In this document: in pieces, positions 45,210-56,331 of the stretch | Layout: each line of letters opens with the position of its first letter | Numbering within the stretch: the first letter of the stretch is position 1 | Source of the DNA: Alligator mississippiensis | Lineage: Eukaryota > Chordata > Crocodylia > Alligatoridae | DNA length: 64,000 bases | NCBI RefSeq assembly: GCF_030867095.1 | Contig: NC_081830.1 | Coordinates: 38,812,781-38,876,780 of the forward strand | Direction: 5' to 3' | The notes under the pieces: model-generated | What the model was told of the DNA's origin: nothing | The model's database searches: none | Seen by the model: only the letters and a program-made list of their open reading frames with translations | Made by a program: the position numbers and the translations under genes

Positions 45210-46819
45210 TGAGAGTAGACAGGTATGTGTGAAGGCCTCACAATCTTCATCAGTGAACACTCAGGTTAACCTTTGAAGGGTGTCCAAACCCTGTTACTGT
45301 GTGTCTTGCTTCAATCAGAGTGAAAGGACATCGCATGGGTGACTAGTGACACCATAGTTGGGGGGGCACATGCGATCGTGCTGACTGGGAAGTGGCTGCG
45401 GTGCTTCATCCGGTGCTCCTACTCCTTGGCCCGTGGTCGCAGGGGGGGCACTGGTGCTCCTGCCTGCCCCCTCCCCCCCCACACACACTTGTCGCCTAAG
45501 CAGGGAGTGTGGCCTGTCAGGGGGTGCACCAGTGCTCTCAGGGGGTTTACATGCACCCCCTACGTGTCACCACTGGGACACAGGTTCTCAGGGAGCTGTG
45601 TGATTATTTCCGCAAGTCAGCTTTGAAGACCTCCACCACATTTTATGAGTAGTAACCAATTGTATTTTCAGCCACTCTTTCTTACTCTGAATATGAGGCG
45701 GCACTATATCCAAGACATCTCTCTCTCTCCTTTGCAGTGCAGGATTCAGAAATGCTTAGCATGAATAAAGTACAAAAGAGACTGGGATATTCTGCCAGTT
45801 TCAGGGCCACCAAGGAAGAGCTGCAAGGCCCATCCAACTTGCCTAAGGGAATGTACAGAAGGACAGAGTTGAAATATGAGACATCAGTCAGCATAGATCC
45901 AGTTTGTGAGGTGTGTTAGCATCAAGCATTGTGCAGTAGTGAGAGCTGTTGGATCACATTTGTAATCACCAGAACTGGTATTAAGCCTATATTCCTCCAT
46001 CATGATGGAGGCAGCCCTCCAGTATTATTCAGGACCATCAAGGCAGCCTGTGCGTACTACGGGGTGAAAATTTTCCAGCTCTGATACAAGACTGGATTTT
46101 AGGTTATAGCAAGTTCCTGATGTGGCCTTTTGTTGGACAAAGCCTGCTCAGGTTCTTTTTCCATTCATGCCTGGTCTAATGGTGGCCAGTCCTCAGACTG
46201 AGGAAAAGTCTAAGTGCAATTTCTTTTTAACTTCTACCCAGGAGACATTGTGGCAAAGAGTGTCATTCATGGCTGATCTACCCCAAACACATTCATATCA
46301 AGACAAATGGGTGGATTTTAATATGGATCTGTTGTTGTTCCAGTACAGATGCTTGCTTTAGAATAAAAATATCCTATTGTGACTTAGTTTAAATCAGCCA
46401 TGTATTTATTCCAGAGCAAGTGTTGTGTAGACCAGCCCCTAGATTTACTCATTCATCTCTGTATTTGGCCCATTGTCTTTTGGACTTCTGCCTTTTCATT
46501 CCTTCCTGATACGCCCACTCTTCTAACAGCCAGAAACCATGTGGTGTTTTCTTTTTTCCGGCCAGCAGGGGAGTTAAATAACTTACTCTGAGGCTGGCTC
46601 CAATATCACTTTCTGAAGTGACATTTGCAGCATGCCTACATGCCTTAGGCATAAGCACTGCCATTTTTCTTTGTTAATATGCCCAATGGTAATGAAAAAA
46701 TACATGAAGCCTTTGTCTGTGAAGCTATCAGTCAGTGTAGCGATCTTCCATTCCATATCTGTCAGTAGAGAAATGATGCTACAGTATATTCTAATAGCCT
46801 CCCTTCTGATCTCTTCCAG
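45210..46819. other. INPP5D intron 1, 3' part
   Basis: No exon of INPP5D and no recognised repeat. The last bases CTGATCTCTTCCAG form the exon 2 acceptor. Confidence 0.6.
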
Positions 46820-46883
46820 GTTCCAGAACTGCGTGTATACATACAGGATTTTACCTAATAAAGAAAATAAGCTAATTGTCCAG
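46820..46883 (+). CDS. INPP5D: INPP5D (SHIP1), coding exon 2: SH2 domain continuation
   Basis: This exon of 64 bases sits between TCTTCCAG and GTAAGC. Its first base completes the split Leu45 codon, then it encodes FQNCVYTYRILPNKENKLIVQ. Human SHIP1 continues LYRNCVYTYRILPNEDDKFTVQ, so the match is unmistakable and the intron phase (2) agrees with exon 1. NCVYTYRI is the central beta-strand region of the SH2 domain. The exon ends in phase 0, where the human protein continues with ASEGV. I did not find that exon in the remaining 17 kb, so intron 2 is probably long and continues past the window. Confidence 0.95.
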
Positions 46884-48899
46884 GTAAGCCACACTTGAAT
46901 GCAGATGCTAAACCACATTCCATAAAAGCATAATTGACTTAGACTTAAGATTGCTCACTTATATTTTTCACAGTTGTTCCAACGTCAGAAAGCCAAAAAA
47001 TTGTTAGTGAAGTCAACATTCCTATTCAACACAATGCTAGTCTCCATTTCCAAGTTTTAGCCCACTGCCCTCATAATATTCCACCACACCAGTACATGAA
47101 TAATCTCTCTAGAGAAGCCCATCTACTTTCAATTCAACAATGCTGTTTCTCTTTCTGAATACATTAACTGAATCATTCCTTCTCTCCAGACCCTTCTAAC
47201 AATATGTTATAAATAACAGTTAATAGCCTGAAGCTACAGTGTTAGTATCTCTACCTATCATGCACAAGGAGAAGAGTGCAAAGTGTATTAAAGACTCCAA
47301 ATTTAAGAGGCACTGGAGCTCCTATCTGGTCCCTGTTCGTAGATCAGTCTTTGACCTGCTGTGTGACTTTGGACCTTTACCTTCTTGTACTCCTTCATAT
47401 CCCTTGTCTTGCCAATTTAGATTGTAAACTTTTGGGGGCAAGAACTGACATATACAGTAAGGAGCACAATAGGCAACTAGAATAGCTGAGGATGATAAAT
47501 TACTATGTCAAAAACACAGATTTTTGCTCTTGTGTTTACATTAGGATTTAAAAAAAAAAGAACAGATCAACTAGACCAGCCATCAAAACTATCTGTGCAT
47601 TAGTGAAATGTTCCACCATGTATTCTTATATTTGTGTACTCCTGACCCATTGGAGAGTGATTTTGATCTTTGACAAATGTAACAAAGGTGAGAGCATTGT
47701 TGAAATGAAAGTTAATGTGCAAGAAAGGAAATTAGAGTATTCGTACAGCTGTGGACAAAGACAGCAATAGAGAAATGCTTGGATGTCAGTTGTGTGCTGG
47801 GTGGGGTTTCTGTATTATTGATTTGCAATAATTTGGACACCATCAGTGAAATGGGCCCCCTTGTGCTCCAGATTGTACACAGTGAGAGCTGCTCCTTGCC
47901 CAAACATCTTGCAGTCTAAATCATCAGTCTGAGGCAGGCCAGTACCAGGACTTGGCTGCTGCTGTTGCTTCTCCCTGCTGCTTGACCATGGCATGGATGA
48001 AGCCCCCACTGCAGAACCCCAGCCACTCAGCTGCAGCACAAGGCAGGTCAAACCGCCTGTAACCTCCCAGGTCTGAGGGCTTGAGCCAATGGCTTCATGG
48101 ACCAAATTTTTCCTGTGAGCTGTAGGTTACCAACCCCTGGTCTAAATAGACCAGACAGACACAGGGTGGAAAGGGAAACCAAGGCATGTAGATGTGAAGT
48201 GGCATCAAGGTCACAGAGAAGGTTAGTGGTGCAGCTGGGCATAGAGCCATGTTCTAGTCAACATTGTTCTGTATTCTGTAGCATTTGCATTGCTGTACGG
48301 AAATACACTTGTGGAGCTTTAATTCTACATGAAAGATTTGGTTTGGGGTACATGAATTTCCTTGTCTTCTAAAAACAAGAAAATTACCATATGTAAGTCC
48401 TGGAGCTGAGCATCTCTAGGGAGAGGATTTGGAAAAAAAGATTAAGCAGGGTGAGCTCAACCTTTGCCTGTCCAGTGGAGAAAGCTCAAAGCTTTTCACT
48501 TGAAGTAGCAGCTGCCTTGAGCACCTGACCAGCTTAGGGTGTCAAATGAAGCTGGAGAATCCAAAAGAGCTTTTTCTGCCCGCAAACAAAATTCTAAACA
48601 GGCCAGATCCGATGGTTTCACCTGCTTCCCCTCCAGCTCTGCTCCCAGGACTCTCAGCCAGCCTCCAGACCCTGCTGGATGGTTCCGGTCATTCTCTTCC
48701 ATGCATAGCCCCCCATTCCTGCCACACCTCTGTTGTTCTGCCCAGTTTTCTTGTGAAGTTTTCTTGTGAAGTGTTAGCATTCATGAATGGCATGTACTTG
48801 CAGTTGTTCAGCAAACTTCTGTCCATAGTGGGAAAGGATCTGTTATGTATTTTACACATAAGCAATCTTTATAGAAAGCAAGGCAGGGTGGCATCTTAG
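46884..48899. other. INPP5D intron 2 (start)
   Basis: No exon or recognised repeat found. Confidence 0.5.
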
Positions 48900-50159
48900 G
48901 CTAAGTACAGACATTCAAAAAGCCCGAGACTAAATTGATTCAATCTTTGCAGGTTAGTCTAACCTGTGTAGATTGAACCGACAAGAGTGAATAGATACTC
49001 ACTTTTGACACCAGAAATGCAGGCATATGCCTGTAGTGGCTTAAGCTAGAAGCTGGGGGGAGAGAGGGGACGCTAGAGCAGCCCTCCCTTCCCTTCTGGA
49101 GTGGCTGGGCCTGGAGGGAAGCTGAGCTGAGGGAGAGGAATGGCTACGGAGTGGGGTGGGCAGAGCTGCCATAGACTGTGTGGGGCAAGTGGCAGCAGCA
49201 CTAGGAGAGGCTTGTGAGGACTATGGTCACCCCAAAATTCAGTTTAGTCCCCATAGCCAACCCTCTGAGCCCTGCTACCACTGCTTGCTCCACACAAGCT
49301 GTGGCAGCTCTGCCTGCCCTGCACCTACCCGCAGCGCAGCCCCCCACTGAGAAGAGGCTTGTGCTCCCTAGGATACCATGACAGGGGCTGCTCTTCCCTC
49401 CTCACTGCTCCAGTGGCAGGGTAGGGGCATGGCCAGATGCTGGCCAGCATGGCCCTTTGAGGTGAAGTGGTCAGGGAGGCGGTTTATTTCCCCTTCTTCC
49501 CCCAGAGGACCCCAATCAGGGTCTGCCTGGTTGGGTGCAAGTGGCAGAGGCAGCAGCGGGGGCTGGCACACCCCAGCTGGGGTTCCCCAGTGGGAGAGGG
49601 GAGGGGAGGGGAATGAATCCCCTCCCTGCCCCCTTTGCCTTAGGGGGCCATTCCGGCTGGTGTCTGACCATGCCCCACCGCTGGAGCGGTGATGGGGGAG
49701 GGACCCAAATAGGGGCTGCTGTGCCCTGGCCAGGCAGGCCTCAGCTGGGGTCCCCCGGGGGAAGAAGGGAGAGAAGGGATTTATTCCCCTGTCCTCTTCG
49801 CCTCAGGGGGCCATGCTGGCCAGCGTCTGGCCATGCTCTGCCCCGTGCTCTGGCTAGAGAGGTGGGGTGGGGCCAGCCCTGCTCTCTGGAGCAGACAGCA
49901 CATCCCAGCCCAGCCCAGCCCTGCAGCGCATGCTGGGATGCTGGGGCCTCTGATTGAACCTGAACCAGGAAGGGGTCTGGGACACAAGTTCCATAAACCA
50001 ATTTGACTTCAATCAGTTAAGTCTGATACTACATTCAACCAGGTTTATCAGTTTTGGCATTTTGAAATTGATTTATGTGCACTGAATTTTTGTTCTGTTA
50101 CAGGTTTAAACCAGTTTCTGATCACTTAAACCAGTTTATGTGTAACTTGTATCCCTAGC
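48900..50159 (+). mobile_element. X-family terminal-repeat element, copy 3 (expanded)
   Basis: The left end GCTAAGTACAGACATTCA matches copy 1 in motif and in the following ~70 bp (GATTCAATCTTTGCAGGTTA). The right end, reverse-complemented GCTAGGGATACAAGTTA, and the preceding TAAACCAGTTTCTGATCACT also match copy 1. It is 1260 bp against ~760 because the GC-rich core is expanded (about 49080-49930). The flanks CTTAG and CCCAG are only a weak 5-bp duplication. Confidence 0.7.
49400..49870 (+). repeat. GC-rich long-unit tandem repeat inside X copy 3
   Basis: Imperfect units of about 160-205 bp share CTGGCCAGC/GGCTGGTGTCTG, GGGGCTGC..CCC, CAGCTGGGGT(T/C)CCC and ATT(C/A)CCCT blocks, with the 'CTC(A)GGGGGCCAT' motif near 49455, 49640 and 49803. 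Confidence 0.6.
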
Positions 50160-51925
50160 CCCAGAGACTAACTAGTTTAGAGAGGCATGTACTTTTGTAG
50201 GCATCAACAGATGGTATTTACTCAAATCCATGATGAGGTTTTTTCCCTGTTTAATATGTGGGGCAGCCCCTCATCTTGGATTCAAGTGCAAGGCAAGGAG
50301 CAGGGGGCGCAGGAGCTGCTGTGGCTCTGGCCTCAACCTGGGGTTGGGGCCAAGGCTGGAGCTGTAGCTGCTGCTTACCCCCTAACTTCTCTCCTCTGCG
50401 CACACTGCTCCCCCACCTACTCTCCAGATGCCTCTTCCCCCATCTCCCCTCCCCACAAACTGCCACTTACCCTTGTTCTGACTCCGGTCCCATTCAGAAA
50501 CATGTGTTTGCTCTGGCTTCAACCTGGCCTGGTAGCAGCAGCAGCTCAGGTTGGGACTGGAGCTGTCACACCAACACCACTGTGTCTGGACTGAGGCCAC
50601 AGTGAACACATGTTCTCTTCCCCAGGCTGGAGCAAGGCCGGAGCCTCCCAGAGCTACAGCAAGAGAGTAAGTGGCCAAAGGGAAGGGGGACAAAGGAGGC
50701 AGAGGGAAGGAGGACCCGAGGCAGTGAGGGGGCAAGCGTGGTGGGGGCAAGTGGTGAGGGAGGACAGCTAGGCAGGGGGCAGGGTGTGGGAGGGGTAAGG
50801 GGCAGTGATCAAGCTGCTTGACTGCTTCCCTGCCCCTGCTTGCAACACTGCAGCAATGGGGGGGATATCACTCTGTTCTGCCATTCACTATAACATAAGC
50901 GCTGCTTTTGCATTAGCATCATGATTATTTCCATTACAGCCACAGCCTGTTATGAAGTTGTACTCTGTTTATTTCAAAAGTATAGATCCTAGTCCAGTAC
51001 TAGCACTGAGCTAAGGCCCTTGTCTATTTATTTCATAGTTTCATAGTTTCATAGCTTATGTGATGGTGATGCTGCATGTTATGCTTAGACTATATTAAAT
51101 CTGTGGAACACTAAAGTTAGAACATGATGTGAATAGTTGCACGTTTAAGAGTTAAAATCGTTTCTTGCCTGCACAGCTCTGACTTGTCACTAGAGGGCTG
51201 ACAAACAGGGGCATTTGGGCTCTATCTCTGCTCTGGGGGTGGGGAGGGGGGCTGGGAATAGTGCATCCTGGGATGTTGGAGGACTGCAAATTGTTCATTT
51301 TATCTCTACGGAGCCGACTTAAGTTACTCGAATACAAGCTTAGTAGCACGACCCATAGTTAACTCTCATCTTAAGTAGCATAACTCAGAGATGCTCAGAG
51401 GGCACTTAGCATGAGTTAACAAGCTTTAACATGCAGCTGCTTTAGTTTTAAGTATCCTTAATATGGTCTAAGTGCAATGTGTAACTTCACTCTGAGATAA
51501 CAGGTGTGCATAACAGGATGCAGAGGGACTGTGATAGCACAGCTTTGTATGCTAGGAACTGTAGGCTAAATACCTGGTATGAATTAAACAGCATGTACTG
51601 TTCATTCATAGAACGCAACGTATTCCCATTCTATTATGCCTTACTTTGTATTAGAGGGGTCATGCAGGGATGCTGACTTTTTCTGTCAAACAAGCTGCAT
51701 AGCAAAACCAAGTTAAGGCTCTGCTGGCCTCTGTCCATGACGTGTTGTTCTAGCTGGGACAGACGTCAGATCTTTGCTTTGTTTTCTGCTGTACTTTGTT
51801 TCACCCAAAACGCTTTGCCTGCACTTGAAGGACAACTTGCAGCACAGTTTTTCTGTGTAAGGGCATAGTTGCTGTTCAGGGAGATAAGTCAGAAAAGAAT
51901 TAGTCTTTTAAAAAAGTTGTCATTG
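50160..51925. other. Unassigned; GC-rich to 50870, then AT-rich
   Basis: 50280-50800 is CAGCTGC/GGAGCTG-rich with weak internal repetition, perhaps another element's core. I see no ends. Confidence 0.35.
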
Positions 51926-51926
51926 T

Positions 51927-51944
51927 AAAAAAAAAAAAAAAAAA
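51927..51944. repeat. Poly-A tract, 18 bases
   Basis: Single A run. No retroposed gene sequence precedes it that I recognise. Confidence 0.9.
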
Positions 51945-53378
51945 GATTATAAACTACACTAGAATGAGTAAATCATTTAAATTAATACAGCAATCGGTCT
52001 TCAAATAGTATGTCAGAGGAGCACTACCTTTGCCTAGCTATTAATTTAAGATTTTAACTTGGGGGTAGGGGGGGCAGGATGGGGGTTGACACAGGAAAGG
52101 CACAGCACGGGACCATGAGATCAGCATGTTAGTTAAAAATATAGGCCTTGATCATGCAATATGATCTGGGCATGCAGATCCTTAAATCTAGACAAAAATC
52201 CCTTTGAAATTATCAAAGGAAATCCTCTGCATGATTGGACCCTAATCTGTTACACATTTTTAGTGATAACACCTGGTATGAAAGATGTATTATATCACTA
52301 CTACATAGACAGCACAAGGGTGACTCTAAATGTTAATGCATTTATTTTCACACTTTAAACTGTTTCTGACCATTCTTATGATCTGTCTGAATAAAGCACA
52401 TTAATTTCCATTTTCTAATTAGAACCAACCTGCCTCTAGTAGCGTGGTTGTTACCCATTTGTTGCTGTTTTTCAGATCTAAAGTTCATCCAACTATTTCC
52501 ATATATGTGATTTTTGCAGGAAGGCATCCATTTGTGTTCAGAACTTAAGAAATATCTTTGCCTATGTTGCTCCAATATTTTGTAGTTTGATTAAACAGAT
52601 TAGCTTCTGCTGTTCTGAGTGTTTTAATAGTTTTATGATAGTTAAGTAAACAAACTTCACACTGAAATTCTGGTCCTCACTGGAGCCTGTTTGAGATTTC
52701 CTTCTGAGAAAAATCAGAAAAACGTTGGGTGCCTTTTTGACATTCACGGTTGTCCTTTGTGTATGGACAAATATCACATTGTGTTAATAGAGTTGCTTGG
52801 AGCAATGCTGAATTAGCTTTCTTTGGTTAAGTCTAAAAATATTTTTCCTTGATGTCTGTAACTAAAGGCAGGCAATTAAAAAATAACTCACTCTCTCTAG
52901 CATTAGATAGAATGTCCAGTGGCTACAGAGTTTTAGGGTTCATACAAGATGCACATCCAAGTCAAATGAATCTAAAAGTGGAGAAAAAAAAATAATTGTG
53001 AGTATCATTTTCCCCCACTCCCTTGTGACTGCCTAATTTTGTATCATTTACCTTATGCCTCTGAGCTGAGGTAAGTAGATGCTGGGTGTGGGGGACCCAA
53101 AACCACTTCCTGCAGATGAAAACATTCTTCAGGGGAAAAAGAAACTTTAAAATGCATGATCTATCACAGTACTGTCTCTATGCTGAGAACAATTAGTCAT
53201 CACAATGCTTTTGCAGTCTGGTGTCTTTCACTGTGGAGAAACACTGAGTAATTTGAAGCCAAGACAGGAAGGGAGTGAGGAGTAAGTAGTAACACTGCAG
53301 GCTAACTGAAGGAACATTAGCCTTGGAGTCACTCACACTTGAGTTCTAGCTTGGCTGCTAACTGCCCACTCGTTGACA
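51945..53378. other. Unassigned AT-rich sequence
   Basis: No recognisable feature. Confidence 0.4.
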
Positions 53379-53525
53379 GAGAAGTAGGTAGCTGTGTTAG
53401 TCTGAAGTCAGGCAGAAGGCAGGGTCAAGGTGCACCTTGTAGACTAACTGCATCAGCGATGTATAAGCTTGTGTGAGTCATAGCTCACTTTATCAGTTAG
53501 CATCTGATTAAGTGAGTGGTGACTA
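53379..53525 (-). mobile_element. P-family retroelement-like repeat, copy 2
   Basis: Minus-strand reading: CTGATAAAGTGAGCTATGAC then TCACACAAGCTTATAC, TTAGTCTACAAGGTGCACC, GACTTCAGACTAACACAGCT. This is the same order as copy 1 at 43.0-43.5 kb. The GTGAG/CTCAC hairpin is intact. A second, inverted start (CTGATTAAGTGAGTGGTGAC, plus strand) makes it head to head. Confidence 0.65.
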
Positions 53526-54386
53526 GGGTGCATCTCTAGCTTCCATCTTTGCCTTCAACCTTTGGCACGATACTCCACCTATCATCCTGCATAGCAAATA
53601 TGATTTTCACCTTGTTCTTTAAGGCTCTTTACAGTGTCCTGAAGATAGAAGGAATATAAAAACGTCTTGAAAAGTGTATGTAATATTGCATGTGCAAAGA
53701 AGGCTGGCACTGCTGGGGAGACCAGCTGAAGCACAAGGTCAAATATAGCAAGTAACCTTTTTGTTCTAAGCCAGATGGCTATACTGGGCTCTTACCCTTT
53801 CTGGGTATTCTCTAGATGCATGGTAGCTACAGTGTCTCCATTCTGCCATGTCTATATCTCTTAAGGTGTTTATATGACACCCAACACCACAGTATCTGAG
53901 TGTCTCATTGTCTTGAACATATATATCCACACACCTCTCCATTATAAATGGAGAACTCAGGGCCAGATGTCCTTAAAGCTGTTCAGGTACCAAATTTCCT
54001 TAGTCTCTTTCCCACCATCACACAAGCTGTCGGAAAACTGAACTGAACCTGGCCCTGCTCAATTCCTAACCACTGGACAGTCCAGCTGCTAAATGGTTCT
54101 TGCCCGATTCTTGTAACAGATTTCACCAAACAATTTGAGCAATAATACTTAGTGCTTAAAGTCAATATTGAGCTAATTTGTTTGTACTTTGAGATAAAAA
54201 ATGTGTGGAAACTGGTCTATACAGAGAATTGGTAACAACATATGGAGCCTGATGTCTCTAGGTTTCTGGTTCATATCACATAAAAACTGAGAACTGTTGC
54301 TGTGATGGCTGTTTGCTAAACTGGCTACTGATCTAGAGCTCATGTTCCCTCAGGGGCAGCAAGATCACATCTGAGGTTTTGTTTGC
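53526..54386. other. Unassigned sequence
   Basis: No recognisable feature. Confidence 0.4.
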
Positions 54387-54850
54387 ATGTAGTGCACGGG
54401 TATGCAATTATTTTGGCTGGAGGGCCGGTTAATGAGTTTTGGTGAGCTGTTGGGGGCTGCAGTGCTATCCCCACCCCTCAACAGGTGCCCTGCCCCCTGG
54501 TCACTATCTTGGGACTGGAAGCTCCACCCCCTGACCTTTGACACCAGAAGTCCTTCCCCTTGTCCCTGGAAGTACTCCTATTGTGTGGGTTGCCATCTTG
54601 AAAACAGAAAAAAAACAAATCATATACTAAAAGTCAAACATCTACTATAATGTATTTTAATTTTATTTCAAAAAATATTTTTGTCCTGATTTATGTGTGT
54701 TTGTGTAGTATATATAGAGGTGATTGCATAATAGCTCAAAAATAAAGTTTTACTCATATATTGTGTGTAGGATGTGGTTGGCAGGGTGTGTGTGTGTGTG
54801 TATGGTGGGGTGCGTATGTGTGTGGGGTCTGTGAGGGGGGTGTGGCTATA

Positions 54851-56331
54851 TTTCATAGACATTTCATAGACATTAGGGCTGGAAGGGACCTCGGAAGATC
54901 ATCGAGTCCAGCCCCCCCGCCCAAAGGGCAGGACGTCAGCTGGGGTCATAGGATCCCAGCAAGATAAGCATCCAGTTTCATCTTGAAGGTGTTCAATGAA
55001 GGCGCTTGAACAACCTCCGGTGGCAGGCTGTTCCAGACCTTGGGGGCTCGGACAGTAAAGAAATTCTTCCTTATGTCCAGCCTGAAACGATCTTGTAGCA
55101 GTTTGTGACCATTCGTCCTCGTCATCCCTTGGGGCGCTCTGGTGAACAAACGTTCCCCTAGATACTGGTGGTCACCCCTGATAAACTTATAGGTGGCCAT
55201 CAGATCACCCCTGAGCCTGTGCTTTTCCAGGCTAAAGAGCCCCAGGGCTCTCAGCCTGTCATCGTAGGGTCTGCTTCCCTGACCTCTGATCATGCGCGTG
55301 GCTCTTCTCTGGACTCTCTCAAGCTTCTCCACATCCTTTTTGAATTGTGGAGCCCAAAACTGGACGCAGTACTCCAGCTGCGGCCTCACTAAGGCCGAGT
55401 ACAGGGGGAGAATGACGTCCCGGGATTTGCTTGAGAAGCATCTATGGATGCAAGCCAGCGTTTTGGTCACTTTACTAGCCACAGCATCGCATTGCAGGCT
55501 CATGTTCATCTTGTGGTCAATGATGACCCCCAAGTCTCTTTCTTCCATAGTGCTAACCAACATAGCACTGCCAAGCCTATAAGAATGCTGCGGGTTTTTT
55601 TTCCCAAGGTGGAGAACCTTGCATTTATCGGCGTTGAACACCATCAGATTCTCATCCGCCCACTTGCTGAGCCTGTCCAGGTCAGCCTGGATCACCCGCC
55701 TGTCTTCTGGTGTGGATGCTTTGCCCCAAAGTTTGGTGTCATCCGCGAACTTGGCCAGTCCGCTTCTGACTCCAGTGTCCACATCATTAATGAAGATGTT
55801 GAACAGTATGGGTCCAAGGACAGAGCCCTGGGGGACCCCACTGGTCACAGGACACCACGATGAGTGACTTCCATCAATTACTACCCTCTGGGTCCGACCC
55901 CGGAGCCAATTTTCCAGCCAGTGGATCGTGGGGTACCCAAGGCGACAATTGGCCAGTTTCTCCAAGAGACGATCATGGGACACCAGATCGAAGGCTTTTT
56001 TGAAGTCAAGATATATGACATCAATCTCTTCTCCCTTGTCCAGGTGATAGGTCACCTGGTCGTAGAAGGAAATGAGATTGGTCAAGCAAGACCTACCCGC
56101 AACAAACCCGTGCTGGCTATCCCTTAAGATGTTGGCATCGGCCAGTCCATTAAGGATGGCCTCCTTAATAAACTTTTCTAAGATCTTCCCCGGGATAGAA
56201 GTCAGGCTGATGGGCCTATAGTTAGCCGGATCCACTTTCCTCCCTTTCTTGAAGATAGGCACCACGTTGGCCTTCTTCCAGTCTTTGGGCACTACACCAG
56301 AGCGCCAAGAGTTTTCAAAGATCCGCGCTAT
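54851..56331 (-). mobile_element. CR1 LINE, young, 5'-truncated
   Basis: It runs on the minus strand from the ORF2 reverse transcriptase start (ARIFENSWRSG) to the CR1 3' end, with the tail repeat CATTTCATAGA repeated at 54852-54876. The coding part is uninterrupted for about 460 codons, which implies a recent insertion. It landed in the GT-rich minisatellite of the hAT-type element, whose sequence continues on both sides. Confidence 0.93.
54946..56331 (-). CDS. CR1 ORF2 C-terminal part: reverse transcriptase, intact frame
   Basis: The open frame physically extends to 56424, but its first ~31 codons (MWGHPHTFPP...) come from flanking minisatellite; CR1 sequence starts at IARIFENSW. The reverse transcriptase blocks are all present: [20 protein letters not shown] (finger), DVIYLDFKKAFDLVSHDRLL (motif A, first catalytic Asp), SGVPQGSVLGPILFNIF (motif B) and LAKFADDTKLWG (motif C, the FADD version of YxDD). 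The thumb/C-terminal block [17 protein letters not shown] and the end KMKLDAYLAGIL with stop follow. The endonuclease half of ORF2 is absent through 5' truncation, so it cannot move by itself although the polymerase frame is open. Confidence 0.9.
   Translation of the reverse strand: MARIFENSWRSGVVPKDWKKANVVPIFKKGRKVDPANYRPISLTSIPGKILEKFIKEAILNGLADANILRDSQHGFVAGRSCLTNLISFYDQVTYHLDKGEEIDVIYLDFKKAFDLVSHDRLLEKLANCRLGYPTIHWLENWLRGRTQRVVIDGSHSSWCPVTSGVPQGSVLGPILFNIFINDVDTGVRSGLAKFADDTKLWGKASTPEDRRVIQADLDRLSKWADENLMVFNADKCKVLHLGKKNPQHSYRLGSAMLVSTMEERDLGVIIDHKMNMSLQCDAVASKVTKTLACIHRCFSSKSRDVILPLYSALVRPQLEYCVQFWAPQFKKDVEKLERVQRRATRMIRGQGSRPYDDRLRALGLFSLEKHRLRGDLMATYKFIRGDHQYLGERLFTRAPQGMTRTNGHKLLQDRFRLDIRKNFFTVRAPKVWNSLPPEVVQAPSLNTFKMKLDAYLAGIL

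Noticed and set aside
45738-45919. Exon-like stretch after a strong pyrimidine-rich acceptor (CTCTCTCTCCTTTGCAG) in INPP5D intron 1
   Set aside because: Joined to INPP5D exon 1 in the required phase it meets a stop within a few codons, no good donor follows, and the open frame matches nothing I know.
49378-50605. Overlapping GC-rich open frames near 49.4-50.6 kb
   Set aside because: They follow base composition and tandem repetition of the X-copy core; none shows a domain or consistent codon pattern.
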